A model generated the notes under the pieces. The model was not told the origin of the DNA, did no database searches, and worked only from the letters and a program-made list of their open reading frames with translations. The translations under genes were made by a program, and so were the position numbers. A stretch of 64,000 bases of DNA from Haloplanus sp. (lineage in GTDB: Archaea; Halobacteriota; Halobacteria; Halobacteriales; Haloferacaceae), in assembly GCF_028275055.1 (NCBI RefSeq), contig NZ_JAQCNJ010000020.1, positions 1 to 64,000 on the forward strand, given 5' to 3'. Below are positions 26,695-34,595 of the stretch, one piece after another (the first letter of the stretch is position 1; every line of letters begins with the position of its first letter).

Positions 26695-27582
26695 ATGAAG
26701 ATTCTGGTAACCGGCGGAAGCGGATTCGTCGGTCGATACCTGTGTCGCGAGTTGAAGACCCGCGGCCACTCCGTAACGGCGCTGTCCCGGACGCCGAGCG
26801 ACGGCGATCTGCCGGGCGGTGTCGAGAAGGCGATGGGCGATGTGACGGCGTACGACTCGCTGGTCGAACCGATGCGCGGGCAGGACGCGGTCATCAATCT
26901 GGTCGCGCTCTCGCCGTTGTTCAAGCCCTCGGGCGGCGACGAGATGCACGACCGGGTTCATCGGCAGGGAACCCGAAACGTCGTCGACGCGGCCGAGGAG
27001 GTCGGTATCGAACGGATCCTCCAGATGAGTGCGCTCGGTGCCGACCCCGACGGGGCGACGGCGTACATCCGTGCGAAAGGGGCCGCCGAGGAGATCGTCA
27101 AATCATCGTCGTTGCGGTGTGTGATCTTCCGGCCGTCGGTGATCTTCGGCGACAGCGGTGAGTTTGTCCCCTTCACGAAGAAACTCGCGCCGCCGTATCT
27201 CGCGCCCCTCCCGGGTGGGGGAAAGACACGCTTCCAACCCGTCTGGGTCGAGGATCTGGTCCCGATGCTCGCCGACTCGATCGAGGACGACGCCCACGAC
27301 GGTGGCGTGTACGAGATCGGTGGCCCCGAGCGACTCACTCTCGCCGAGATCGCCAGACAGGTCCACGAGAGCGACGGCCGGTCGACGACGGTGCTCCCCG
27401 TCCCCATGGGACTGGCCAAGATCGGGCTAACGGCCCTCGGAAGCGTCCCCGGCGCGCCGATGGGTGCCGACCAGTACCGTTCGCTACAGTTCGACAACAC
27501 GACCGACCGCAACGATATCGGGACGTTCGGCGTGACCGAGAGCGACCTGACGACACTCGGAGAGTACCTCAGGAGCCACTAA
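26695..27582 (+). CDS. NDUFA9-like NAD(P)-dependent epimerase/dehydratase
   Basis: A 295-residue atypical short-chain dehydrogenase/reductase. The glycine-rich motif GGSGFVGRYL lies at 7-16. Later landmarks include INLVALSPLFKPSG, RILQMSALGADPD, CVIFRPSVIFGDSGEF and YEIGGPERLT. The YxxxK catalytic pair becomes YIRAKGAAEE (about 123-132). This subgroup resembles complex I subunit NDUFA9 and quinone- or lipid-linked reductases; in haloarchaea it is widespread and its substrate is unknown. Monocistronic, with a TTAGTTTTA stretch at about 26661-26669 as promoter. Confidence 0.87.
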   Translation: MKILVTGGSGFVGRYLCRELKTRGHSVTALSRTPSDGDLPGGVEKAMGDVTAYDSLVEPMRGQDAVINLVALSPLFKPSGGDEMHDRVHRQGTRNVVDAAEEVGIERILQMSALGADPDGATAYIRAKGAAEEIVKSSSLRCVIFRPSVIFGDSGEFVPFTKKLAPPYLAPLPGGGKTRFQPVWVEDLVPMLADSIEDDAHDGGVYEIGGPERLTLAEIARQVHESDGRSTTVLPVPMGLAKIGLTALGSVPGAPMGADQYRSLQFDNTTDRNDIGTFGVTESDLTTLGEYLRSH

Positions 27583-27687
27583 CCGGCGACAGACGGGCGT
27601 CAGACGACCGGCGGTCGGAATCACCCCGCTGTTGTCTATCGGTTTGACGCATGGAATCGGCGGCTGACGGCGACGTCTCCCACAAGG

Positions 27688-27693
27688 TTTATG
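27688..27693 (+). promoter_or_regulatory. TATA box for cetZ1 transcript
   Basis: TTTATG in a GC-rich intergenic stretch. Haloarchaeal transcripts start about 25-30 nt downstream of this element, that is near 27715-27720, which coincides with the ATG of a 7-codon ORF (27720) and lies ~20 nt before cetZ1. Confidence 0.5.
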
Positions 27694-27719
27694 CCCGCTT
27701 TCCACCTGCGTTATTCCCA

Positions 27720-27743
27720 ATGACAAGGGGTATGAGATTATGA
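27720..27743 (+). CDS. 7-codon upstream ORF coupled to cetZ1
   Basis: ATG 27720 encodes MTRGMRL and stops at TGA 27741-27743, overlapping the cetZ1 start (ATG 27740) as ATGA. The predicted TSS falls at this ATG, so the uORF could be the leaderless start of the mRNA, with cetZ1 reached by reinitiation. There is no other evidence for the peptide itself. Confidence 0.35.
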   Translation: MTRGMRL

Positions 27744-28927
27744 AGTTGGCCATGATCGGCTTCGGACAGGCCGGTGGCAAGGTCGTTGATAAGTTCCTCG
27801 AGTATGACCAGCGTACCGGGAGCGAAATCGTTCGCGCGGCGGTGGCGGTCAACACGGCGAAGGCCGACCTGATGGGCCTCGAAAACATTCCGCAGGATCA
27901 GCGCGTCCTCATCGGCCAGTCTCGGGTGAAAGGGCACGGCGTGGGCGCGGACAACGAACTCGGGGCCGAAATCGCCGAGGAGGACATCGGCGAGATTCAG
28001 GGCGCTATCGACAATATCCCGGTCCACGAGGTGGATGCCTTTCTCGTCGTCGCCGGACTGGGCGGCGGCACCGGAAGCGGCGGATCGCCCGTTTTGGCGA
28101 AACATCTCAAGACAATCTACACGGAACCGGTCTATGGGCTCGGCATCCTCCCCGGAAGCGACGAGGGGGGAATCTACACGCTCAACGCCGCCCGTTCGTT
28201 CCAGACGCTCGTCAACGAGGTCGACAACCTCCTCGTGTTCGACAACGACGCGTGGCGAAAGACGGGCGAGTCCGTCCAGAGCGGCTACGACGAGATCAAC
28301 GACGAGATCGTTCGCCGATTCGGCATCCTGTTTGGCGCTGGCGAGGTCCGTCAGGGCCAAGAGGTCGCCGAGTCGGTCGTCGACAGTTCGGAGATCATCA
28401 ACACCCTTTCCAGCGGCGGTGTCTCAACGGTCGGGTACGCCTCCGAGACGGTCGAACGCAAACAACAGTCGAACGGGCTGTTGTCGAAACTCACCGGCAG
28501 CGAACAGTCGATCGAGGATCAACTCGACTCCGCAAACACCACCAATCGTATCACGAGTCTCGTCCGCAAGGCGGCGCTTGGTCGCCTGACACTCCCCTGC
28601 GAACTCGACGGGACCGAACGCGCCCTCCTCGTGATGGCCGGTCCCTCCGCGTACCTCAATCGGAAAGGGATCGAACGCGGGCGGAAATGGCTCGAAGAGC
28701 AGACCGGAAGCATGGAGGTTCGAGGCGGCGATTACCCCGTCAACGACAGCGACTTCGTCGCCTCCGCAATCTTGCTGTCGGGGGCCACGAACGTTCCCCG
28801 AATCAAGGAACTCCAGCAGGTAGCGATCGAAGCGCAGGACAACATCAGCGAGATCCGCGAAGAGAGCGAAGCCAACCTCCAAAACCTAGTCGAAGATGAC
28901 GAGGACGAACTGGAATCGCTCTTTTAG
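27740..28927 (+). CDS. cetZ1: CetZ1 tubulin-family cell-shape protein
   Basis: A 395-residue FtsZ/tubulin-superfamily GTPase of the CetZ group, which controls haloarchaeal cell shape and rod/motile differentiation. The N-terminus MKLAMIGFGQAGGK is the CetZ nucleotide-binding start. The tubulin signature loop is GLGGGTGSGGSP (about 106-117), and the T7 region lies near NDEIVRRFGILFG. The C-terminal ~35 residues are an acidic tail (EEDxE-type), as in CetZ1 proteins. It overlaps the next gene by 32 nt, so the two are expressed together. Family match is strong by recall of CetZ1 sequences. Confidence 0.94.
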   Translation: MKLAMIGFGQAGGKVVDKFLEYDQRTGSEIVRAAVAVNTAKADLMGLENIPQDQRVLIGQSRVKGHGVGADNELGAEIAEEDIGEIQGAIDNIPVHEVDAFLVVAGLGGGTGSGGSPVLAKHLKTIYTEPVYGLGILPGSDEGGIYTLNAARSFQTLVNEVDNLLVFDNDAWRKTGESVQSGYDEINDEIVRRFGILFGAGEVRQGQEVAESVVDSSEIINTLSSGGVSTVGYASETVERKQQSNGLLSKLTGSEQSIEDQLDSANTTNRITSLVRKAALGRLTLPCELDGTERALLVMAGPSAYLNRKGIERGRKWLEEQTGSMEVRGGDYPVNDSDFVASAILLSGATNVPRIKELQQVAIEAQDNISEIREESEANLQNLVEDDEDELESLF

Positions 28928-29696
28928 GGTCGTCCTCGCCGCGGTCATCGTTCTGCTCGCCGCGATGGTCCCGGCGGCAGCAGTGTCCGTCACTGACGAG
29001 GATATCCCTTCGGAGGGCGAAGTCGGCACGCAGATTTCGGCGACGGTCACGCTGGAGGAACTGTACCGGAACCCCCAGAGCGAGCAGTGGCAACTGTCGG
29101 GCGAGACGGGACTGACAGACGTCTCGTGGACCGTGACGTTCTACGACCAGACCGGCTCGCAGGTCGACATCATCGAGCCGACCGGGCAGTCCTTCTCCGG
29201 GCTCGACGTCGCCGCGAGTAGCGACACGGCCGAGGTCGAGGTTCGCGTCACCGGAACCGTCCCGACGGTCGAGTCCTACAGCTACGACCCGGCACACGAG
29301 TTCCTGCTGATGGAACTGACACGCGGACAGGCGGGCGGGGCGAGCAACACGATCGACAGTTGGCAGACCCACCACTACACCGCCGAGAGCGACTCGGCGC
29401 GCGAGGCCATCGACGAGGCCGGGAGCGCGATCGAGGATGCGGAGGCGAGCGGCGCAACTCCCAGCGACGCACAGGCCAACTACGAGGACGCGGTTGCGGC
29501 CTACGAGGAGGGGAGTTTCGGGGTCGCGACCAACCTCGCGAACCGAGCGACCGAACAGGCAAACAGCGCCCAACAGTCCCAGCAGACCCAGCAGTTGGTC
29601 ATCTACGCCGTCGGGGGCCTGATGGTGGTCGCGCTCGTAATCGGGGGGGTTCTCTACTGGCGCTCCCAGCAGGGACCGGGCGATCCGCTCGGCTGA
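28896..29696 (+). CDS. Single-pass exoprotein overlapping cetZ1
   Basis: A 266-residue protein with an N-terminal signal sequence (about 8-30, SFRVVLAAVIVLLAAMVPAA), a beta-rich extracellular domain (~31-150), a helical segment with alternating Ala/Glu (SAREAIDEAGSAIEDAEASG, ~165-225), and a C-terminal transmembrane helix (~230-252) followed by a short inner tail WRSQQGPGDPLG. The reading frame begins 32 nt before the end of cetZ1. The pairing suggests an envelope partner of the CetZ1 cytoskeleton, but nothing in its sequence proves this. Family not recognised. Confidence 0.8.
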   Translation: MTRTNWNRSFRVVLAAVIVLLAAMVPAAAVSVTDEDIPSEGEVGTQISATVTLEELYRNPQSEQWQLSGETGLTDVSWTVTFYDQTGSQVDIIEPTGQSFSGLDVAASSDTAEVEVRVTGTVPTVESYSYDPAHEFLLMELTRGQAGGASNTIDSWQTHHYTAESDSAREAIDEAGSAIEDAEASGATPSDAQANYEDAVAAYEEGSFGVATNLANRATEQANSAQQSQQTQQLVIYAVGGLMVVALVIGGVLYWRSQQGPGDPLG

Positions 29697-29702
29697 TCGC
29701 CG

Positions 29703-30368
29703 ATGCGAACGCTCGTCCCGTTCGAGGCGGCACGGCCCAAAACGCGGCTCGATCCGTTTCTTGACGACGACGAGCGGGCGGCGTTTGCCCGCTCGATGCT
29801 CCGTGATGTGATCGGCGCCGTCGAGCGCGCCGGTCACGACCCGGAGGTGGTGGCGACCGCACCCCTCGAGTTGAGTTCGGCTTCCGTTTCCGTTCCCGTC
29901 GCCGTCGACGACCGTCCGCTCTCGGCGGCGGTGAACGCCCGTCTCGACGGTGTGGACGCGAACGATCCGGTGGCCGTTCTCGTCTCTGATCTCGGCCTCG
30001 TAACCCCGGCTGCGGTGTGTCGTCTCGTCGACGCCGAGGGGGCCGACGCCGATGCCGACGCTGGCGTTGCCATCGCTCCGGGCCGGGGTGGGGGAACGAA
30101 CGGTCTGGTCGTTTCCCACCCCGAGTTTCGGGTCGACTTCCATGGCACCTCCTACCGCGACCACCGCCGGACCGCCCGCGCGGTCGGGGCGTCCGTCCGT
30201 GTCGTCGACTCGATGCGGTTGTCGACCGATGTGGACGAACCCGAGGACCTCGTCGAGGTGTTGCTCCACGGCGAGGGAGCGGCGGCGGCGTGGCTCCGGT
30301 CGGCGGGAGTCGGCCTCGGCGGCGGCGACGGCGGCCGAGTGGAGGTGACGAGATCGGGCGAAGGGTGA
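29703..30368 (+). CDS. cofC: 2-phospho-L-lactate guanylyltransferase CofC
   Basis: A 221-residue nucleotidyltransferase that activates 2-phospholactate (or PEP) with GTP in F420 side-chain assembly. Features: the N-terminal VPFEAARPKTRL, the substrate loop AIAPGRGGGTNGLVV (about 122-136) and the C-terminal FHGTSYRDH. It stands 6 nt after the cetZ1-linked exoprotein gene and 34 nt before cofG. Together with cofG and cofH this is a partial F420 locus. Confidence 0.92.
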   Translation: MRTLVPFEAARPKTRLDPFLDDDERAAFARSMLRDVIGAVERAGHDPEVVATAPLELSSASVSVPVAVDDRPLSAAVNARLDGVDANDPVAVLVSDLGLVTPAAVCRLVDAEGADADADAGVAIAPGRGGGTNGLVVSHPEFRVDFHGTSYRDHRRTARAVGASVRVVDSMRLSTDVDEPEDLVEVLLHGEGAAAAWLRSAGVGLGGGDGGRVEVTRSGEG

Positions 30369-30402
30369 TACCTTTTTTACTGTCGGCCGATCATCCGAAA
30401 TC

Positions 30403-31569
30403 GTGTCACGGGCACCCGAAACCGACGACGAGCGGGTCGACCCCGATTCGCTCGTCGGCGCCGATGCCGTCGACGCCCTACTCGGTGTCACGCCGGCGGA
30501 CATCGATCCGGCGTCGGAGCTCAGCTTCGCTCGAAACGTTTTCCTGCCGTTAACGACCGCCTGCCGCTACACCTGCACCTACTGTTCGTTCTACGACGTT
30601 CCCGGCGAGGCGACGCTGATGCCTCCGGACGCAATCCGGGAGCAACTGCGCCACGGGGTGGCGGCCGGCTGCACCGAGGCGCTCTTTACCTTCGGTGACG
30701 CCCCGGACGAGCGGTACACGGCGATCCACGACCGTCTCGACGCGTTAGGCTGTGACTCGATGCTCGACTACCTCTACGACGCCTGCGAGATGGCGCTCGA
30801 CGTCGGCCTGCTCCCTCACAGTAACCCCGGCGATCTGACCGAGGCGGAGTTCGACCGCCTCGCCGAGGTGAACGCGAGCATGGGCGTGATGTTGGAGACG
30901 ACGGCAGACGTGGCCGCACACTCGGGGAGTCGGAAAAAAACCCCGGAGCGCCGGCTCGGGACGATCCGTGCGGCCGGCGAAACGTCCGTCCCGTTTACCA
31001 CCGGGATCCTCGTCGGCATCGGCGAAACCCCCCGCGACCGGGCCGAAAGCCTCCTCGCTATCGCAGAACTCCACGAGCGGTACGACCACGTTCAGGAGGT
31101 GATCATCCAGAACGTCGTGCCGAACGAGCGTTCCGATTTCGACCGACCGAGCGTCGAGACGATGCGTAAAACGGTCGCGATGGCCCGGGCAGCCCTGCCG
31201 ACCGAGGTGTCGGTACAGGTTCCACCCAACCTCTCACCGACCCGCGAGTTGCTCGACTGTGGTGTCGACGACCTGGGCGGCGTCTCGCCGGTGACGGAGG
31301 ACTTCATCAACCCCGACTACGCGTGGCCCGAACTCAGCGAACTGCGGGATATCGCGGCGTCGGCGAGCGTTCCGCTGTGGGAGCGACTCCCGACCCACGA
31401 GCGGTATCTACCCGAGCGGTACCGGCGGGACGACGGCCGGCAACCGGCGGCAGGGTCGTGGCTCCGCCCGCCCATCCACGAGGCACTCGACGGGATGGAG
31501 CGGCGGCAAGCGGCCGGCGAGGGCAGGCAGGAACGGCGGCCACGTCCCCCAGCGGCCGACGACGATTAA
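30403..31569 (+). CDS. cofG: FO synthase subunit 1 CofG (radical SAM)
   Basis: A 388-residue radical-SAM enzyme that, with CofH, builds the 7,8-didemethyl-8-hydroxy-5-deazariboflavin (FO) chromophore of F420. The cluster motif CRYTCTYCSF (Cys-x3-Cys-x2-Cys, about 47-56) is intact. SMGVMLETTADV and NFVPNERSDF-like segments (here NVVPNERSDF) are CofG landmarks. The start is GTG 30403, just past a poly-T tract that serves as promoter. It shares a 4-nt stop overlap with the frameshifted YdjM-like gene. Confidence 0.93.
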   Translation: MSRAPETDDERVDPDSLVGADAVDALLGVTPADIDPASELSFARNVFLPLTTACRYTCTYCSFYDVPGEATLMPPDAIREQLRHGVAAGCTEALFTFGDAPDERYTAIHDRLDALGCDSMLDYLYDACEMALDVGLLPHSNPGDLTEAEFDRLAEVNASMGVMLETTADVAAHSGSRKKTPERRLGTIRAAGETSVPFTTGILVGIGETPRDRAESLLAIAELHERYDHVQEVIIQNVVPNERSDFDRPSVETMRKTVAMARAALPTEVSVQVPPNLSPTRELLDCGVDDLGGVSPVTEDFINPDYAWPELSELRDIAASASVPLWERLPTHERYLPERYRRDDGRQPAAGSWLRPPIHEALDGMERRQAAGEGRQERRPRPPAADDD

Positions 31570-32119
31570 AACAACCGCTCCTCGACTCGAGGGAGGTGCT
31601 TGCGGACGAGGGTGTAGCACCCGCCGACAACCAGAAAGACGACGGTCACACGACGGACGGTCGGTCCGAAGACGACGAGTCCGGGCGAGAAACAGACCAC
31701 GGTGAGAAGGTAGTCCTCGGGTGCCCCGTCGTAACGGACCCAGTACCGGGGGGCGACCCACCGGTTCCGGGAGTGGACGTACACCGCCTCGTCGGAGGTC
31801 CGCTCCCACGGACGGGTTCGGTGCCGGCACCGAAGGCATCGGCCACCGAGTGGACGGCCGCGGAAAGAAAAAAGTACGCGACTGCAACGACCGCTGGTCC
31901 GGGCACGACAACGGCGGCGGCGAGGGCAGGGACTGCACCCACCCAGTAGTAGTCGGGGAAGTGGAGGCTCTTGCGGTGGACGCCGACGAGCAGATCGAGA
32001 TCGGGAAAGACACCGCCCGCGACCCCGGCGAGGGCGGCGACGGGAGCTAGGTCGGGCGCCACGACGGTTAACGGGACGGCAAGGAGAAGACCGGCGGCCG
32101 CGTGGGTGGTGGCCATCAT
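31566..32119 (-). pseudogene. YdjM-like metal-dependent hydrolase, frameshifted
   Basis: From ATG 32119 the frame reads MMATTHAAAGLLLAVPLTVV, GGVFPDLDLLVG, SLHFPDYYWVG and VHSVADAFGAGTEP, matching the YdjM/LexA-binding membrane hydrolase family (PF04307; His in ATTH, PDLD motif). Near 31809 it leaves the family text. The shifted frame then continues WERTSDEAVYVHSRNRWVAP, RYWVRYDGAPEDYLL and two more helices to TAA at 31566. Inserting one base before TGGGAG (for example a third C in GTCC) restores ~184 residues. It sits one base after cofH. Either a mutation or a sequencing error. Confidence 0.72.
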
Positions 32120-32120
32120 C

Positions 32121-33488
32121 TCAGTCGTCCGCCGGCGGCGACCGGGAGGGATCGAGCATCGGCGTGCCGTCGGCGCGGGGACCGAGGCGGGGACCGTGGG
32201 GAGTATCGGCCGGATCGATCGGGCGACGGCGCTCGTAGTCGGTCGAGCGCTCAACCGGCCGCCGGCCGATCGCCGTCACCATGTCGACGTAGTCGGCGAC
32301 CGACCGGAACTCGCCGTGGTCGCCGCCCGCGCGCTTGGTGATTTCCTCGGAGAGGAGCGTCCCCATGAAATCGTCTGCACCGCAGGAGAGCGTCTTCAAC
32401 GACTTCTCGTCGCCGAACTTCGCCCACGAGGTCTGGATGTGCTCGATGTTGTCGAGAAAAAGGCGGGAGACGGCGATCATGAGTTCGTCCTCGGCGTCGC
32501 TCGCGCCGCCGTCGACGAGGCCCTGTTCGTACAACGGCGTCCGCTCGTGGACGAAAGAAAGGGGGACGAACTCGGTGATGCCGCCGGTTCGGTCCTGCAG
32601 ATCACGGATCCGTTTGAGATGCATGACGCGGTGCATCTCGGTTTCGACGTGGCCGTACATGATCGTCGCGGTGACGGGGAGGCCGGCGGCCATCGCACCC
32701 TCCATCGCGGCGAGCCACTCGTCGGTGTCGATCTTCGCGGGACAGATCACGTCCCGCACCTCGTCGACGAGTATCTCGGCGGCCGTGCCGGGAACGCTGT
32801 CGAGGCCGGCCTCGCGGAGGCGGCGATACACCGACTCGTAGGAGCGGTCGGTTCCTCTGCGAGCGTGGTAGGCCTCCTCGGGGGTGATCGAGTGGACGTG
32901 GACGCCGTCGACGGACATGGCGCGGATCTGCTCGGCGTAGGTGCCCGGCGACGTGGTGTAGGCCTCGGGCGACCGGTAGTTCAGCCGTTCGGGATCATCG
33001 GCCGCCTCGAGCAGTTCGCGGTGGTCGGCATCAAGCGCGAAGGCTGGGTGGAGGCCGCTGACCGAGCACACCTCGTAGATGCCCGAGTCGAGGGCCTCCT
33101 CGACCGCACGTCGGGAGTCGGCGGGTGTCTTGGTGAAGCCGCCGTGGTCGTCGGGCGCGTCCGTCTCGAACGCCGACGCGCGGTCCTTGAAGTTACAGAA
33201 CAGACAGCCCGTGTCACAGGCCGTCGTGACGTTGTTGTTGAGGTTGGCGACAAAGGTGACGTCGTCGCCAGCCACCTCGGCGCGCCGGCGGTCGGCCGCC
33301 TCCAGTACGCGTTCCTTGCGAACGGGGTCGATTCCGGCGCGGTCGGTGCCGGTCGTCAGGAGTTCGACGCCGTCGTCGACGGTGAGGCGGTGGCCGTCCC
33401 GAGCCTTCGCGAGTGCGTTCTCGAACTGCTGGTCGGTTTCGGGGACGTGATCGAACGCCGCCACCGCCTCGGCCGGATCGCTCATCAT
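32121..33488 (-). CDS. cofH: FO synthase subunit 2 CofH (radical SAM)
   Basis: A 455-residue partner of CofG that forms the aminomethyl/hydroxybenzyl adduct from tyrosine in FO synthesis. The radical-SAM motif CDTGCLFCNF follows NLNNNVTTA, and EVCSVSGLHP, SVDGVHVHSITPEE and ATIMYGHVETEMHR are CofH features. The C-terminal ~50 residues are a disordered Pro/Arg/Asp tail. Two adjacent ATGs (33488, 33485) can start it. It is followed after one base by the YdjM-like gene and lies head-to-head with uppS. Confidence 0.93.
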   Translation of the reverse strand: MMSDPAEAVAAFDHVPETDQQFENALAKARDGHRLTVDDGVELLTTGTDRAGIDPVRKERVLEAADRRRAEVAGDDVTFVANLNNNVTTACDTGCLFCNFKDRASAFETDAPDDHGGFTKTPADSRRAVEEALDSGIYEVCSVSGLHPAFALDADHRELLEAADDPERLNYRSPEAYTTSPGTYAEQIRAMSVDGVHVHSITPEEAYHARRGTDRSYESVYRRLREAGLDSVPGTAAEILVDEVRDVICPAKIDTDEWLAAMEGAMAAGLPVTATIMYGHVETEMHRVMHLKRIRDLQDRTGGITEFVPLSFVHERTPLYEQGLVDGGASDAEDELMIAVSRLFLDNIEHIQTSWAKFGDEKSLKTLSCGADDFMGTLLSEEITKRAGGDHGEFRSVADYVDMVTAIGRRPVERSTDYERRRPIDPADTPHGPRLGPRADGTPMLDPSRSPPADD

Positions 33489-33590
33489 ACCGGATGAGGT
33501 ACCCGAGCGTGAAAAACGGGACGGTCGGGGAACCGTGGGGTAGGGCCCGTAATGACAAGACCCATACCGGTCGGGGGCGACCGTTCGCGC

Positions 33591-34517
33591 ATGCACTCAC
33601 GGCTCCGTCGGTGGGCCGACCGGGCCTACGAGCGCCTGCTCAGACGCGACATCGACGGCGGCCCCAACCACGTTGCGATCATCCAGGACGGCAACCGGCG
33701 GTACGCCCGGGAGCGTGGTGGAGGTGCGACCGACGGCCACCGGGAGGGAGCCCAGACAACGGAGCAGGTGTTACGCTGGTGTCAGGAGCTTGGTGTCGAG
33801 GAACTCACCCTCTATGCGTTTTCGACGGAAAACTTCGAACGCCCGCCCGAGGAACGGGATCAGCTGTTCGACCTCATCGAGTCGAAACTCCGGGAGTTCG
33901 CCGACGCGACCGAAATCCACGAAAACGAGGTGTGTATCCGGGCGCTGGGCGATGTGTCCCGCCTGCCCGACCGGGTCCGGGACGCCGTTGCCTACGCCGA
34001 GAAGCGAACCCGATCCTACGACCGCTTCCGGCTGAACGTCGCACTGGCGTACGGCGGGCGCGCGGAACTCCTGGAGGCGGCCCGCGACACGTTGGAGGCG
34101 GTCGATGCCGGCAGCCTCGACGCCGAAAACGTGGACGCGGCCGAAATCGAGCGTCGACTCTACGCCCGGCCGGTCCGGGACGTTGATCTGATCGTCCGCA
34201 CGGGCGGCGACGAACGGACGAGCAACTTTCTACCGTGGCACGCCAACGGCAACGAGGCGGCCGTCTTTTTCTGTGCGCCGTACTGGCCAGAGTTCTCGAA
34301 GGTGGACTTTCTTCGGGCGATCCGCACCTACGAGTCCCGCGAGGCGTCATGGCGACACACCCGAACCGAACGAGCGGTTGCGCTGGTCAGGGCAGTCGCG
34401 GGGTCGTCGCTGGTCGAGACACGGGAGGTCGTTGGCCGCCTGCGCGAGCAGTTGCCACGCGCGAGCGCGGAGGAACTGTCGGCCGAACTCGACGGACAGG
34501 ACGGCACGACCGAGTAG
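33591..34517 (+). CDS. uppS: Polyprenyl diphosphate synthase (UppS family, catalytic-type subunit)
   Basis: A 308-residue cis-prenyltransferase making the polyprenyl (dolichyl) carrier lipid for glycosylation. HVAIIQDGNRRYARERG has the catalytic Asp (D33); TLYAFSTENF and VDLIVRTGGDERTSNF are the other conserved blocks. The C-terminal ~70 residues extend beyond the bacterial enzyme and contain no R-x-G motif after the WPEF segment, where homomeric bacterial enzymes end RRFGG. This is the pattern of the DHDDS-type subunit of heteromeric enzymes. A second, degenerate paralogue lies at 42.7 kb. Confidence 0.9.
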   Translation: MHSRLRRWADRAYERLLRRDIDGGPNHVAIIQDGNRRYARERGGGATDGHREGAQTTEQVLRWCQELGVEELTLYAFSTENFERPPEERDQLFDLIESKLREFADATEIHENEVCIRALGDVSRLPDRVRDAVAYAEKRTRSYDRFRLNVALAYGGRAELLEAARDTLEAVDAGSLDAENVDAAEIERRLYARPVRDVDLIVRTGGDERTSNFLPWHANGNEAAVFFCAPYWPEFSKVDFLRAIRTYESREASWRHTRTERAVALVRAVAGSSLVETREVVGRLREQLPRASAEELSAELDGQDGTTE

Positions 34518-34595
34518 CGTCGGGCCGGGACCGAGCGAGCCTCGGGCGCGCCATTTAATATCGTACAGTCGTTTCGTCCGACCGGATAGTGAGGC

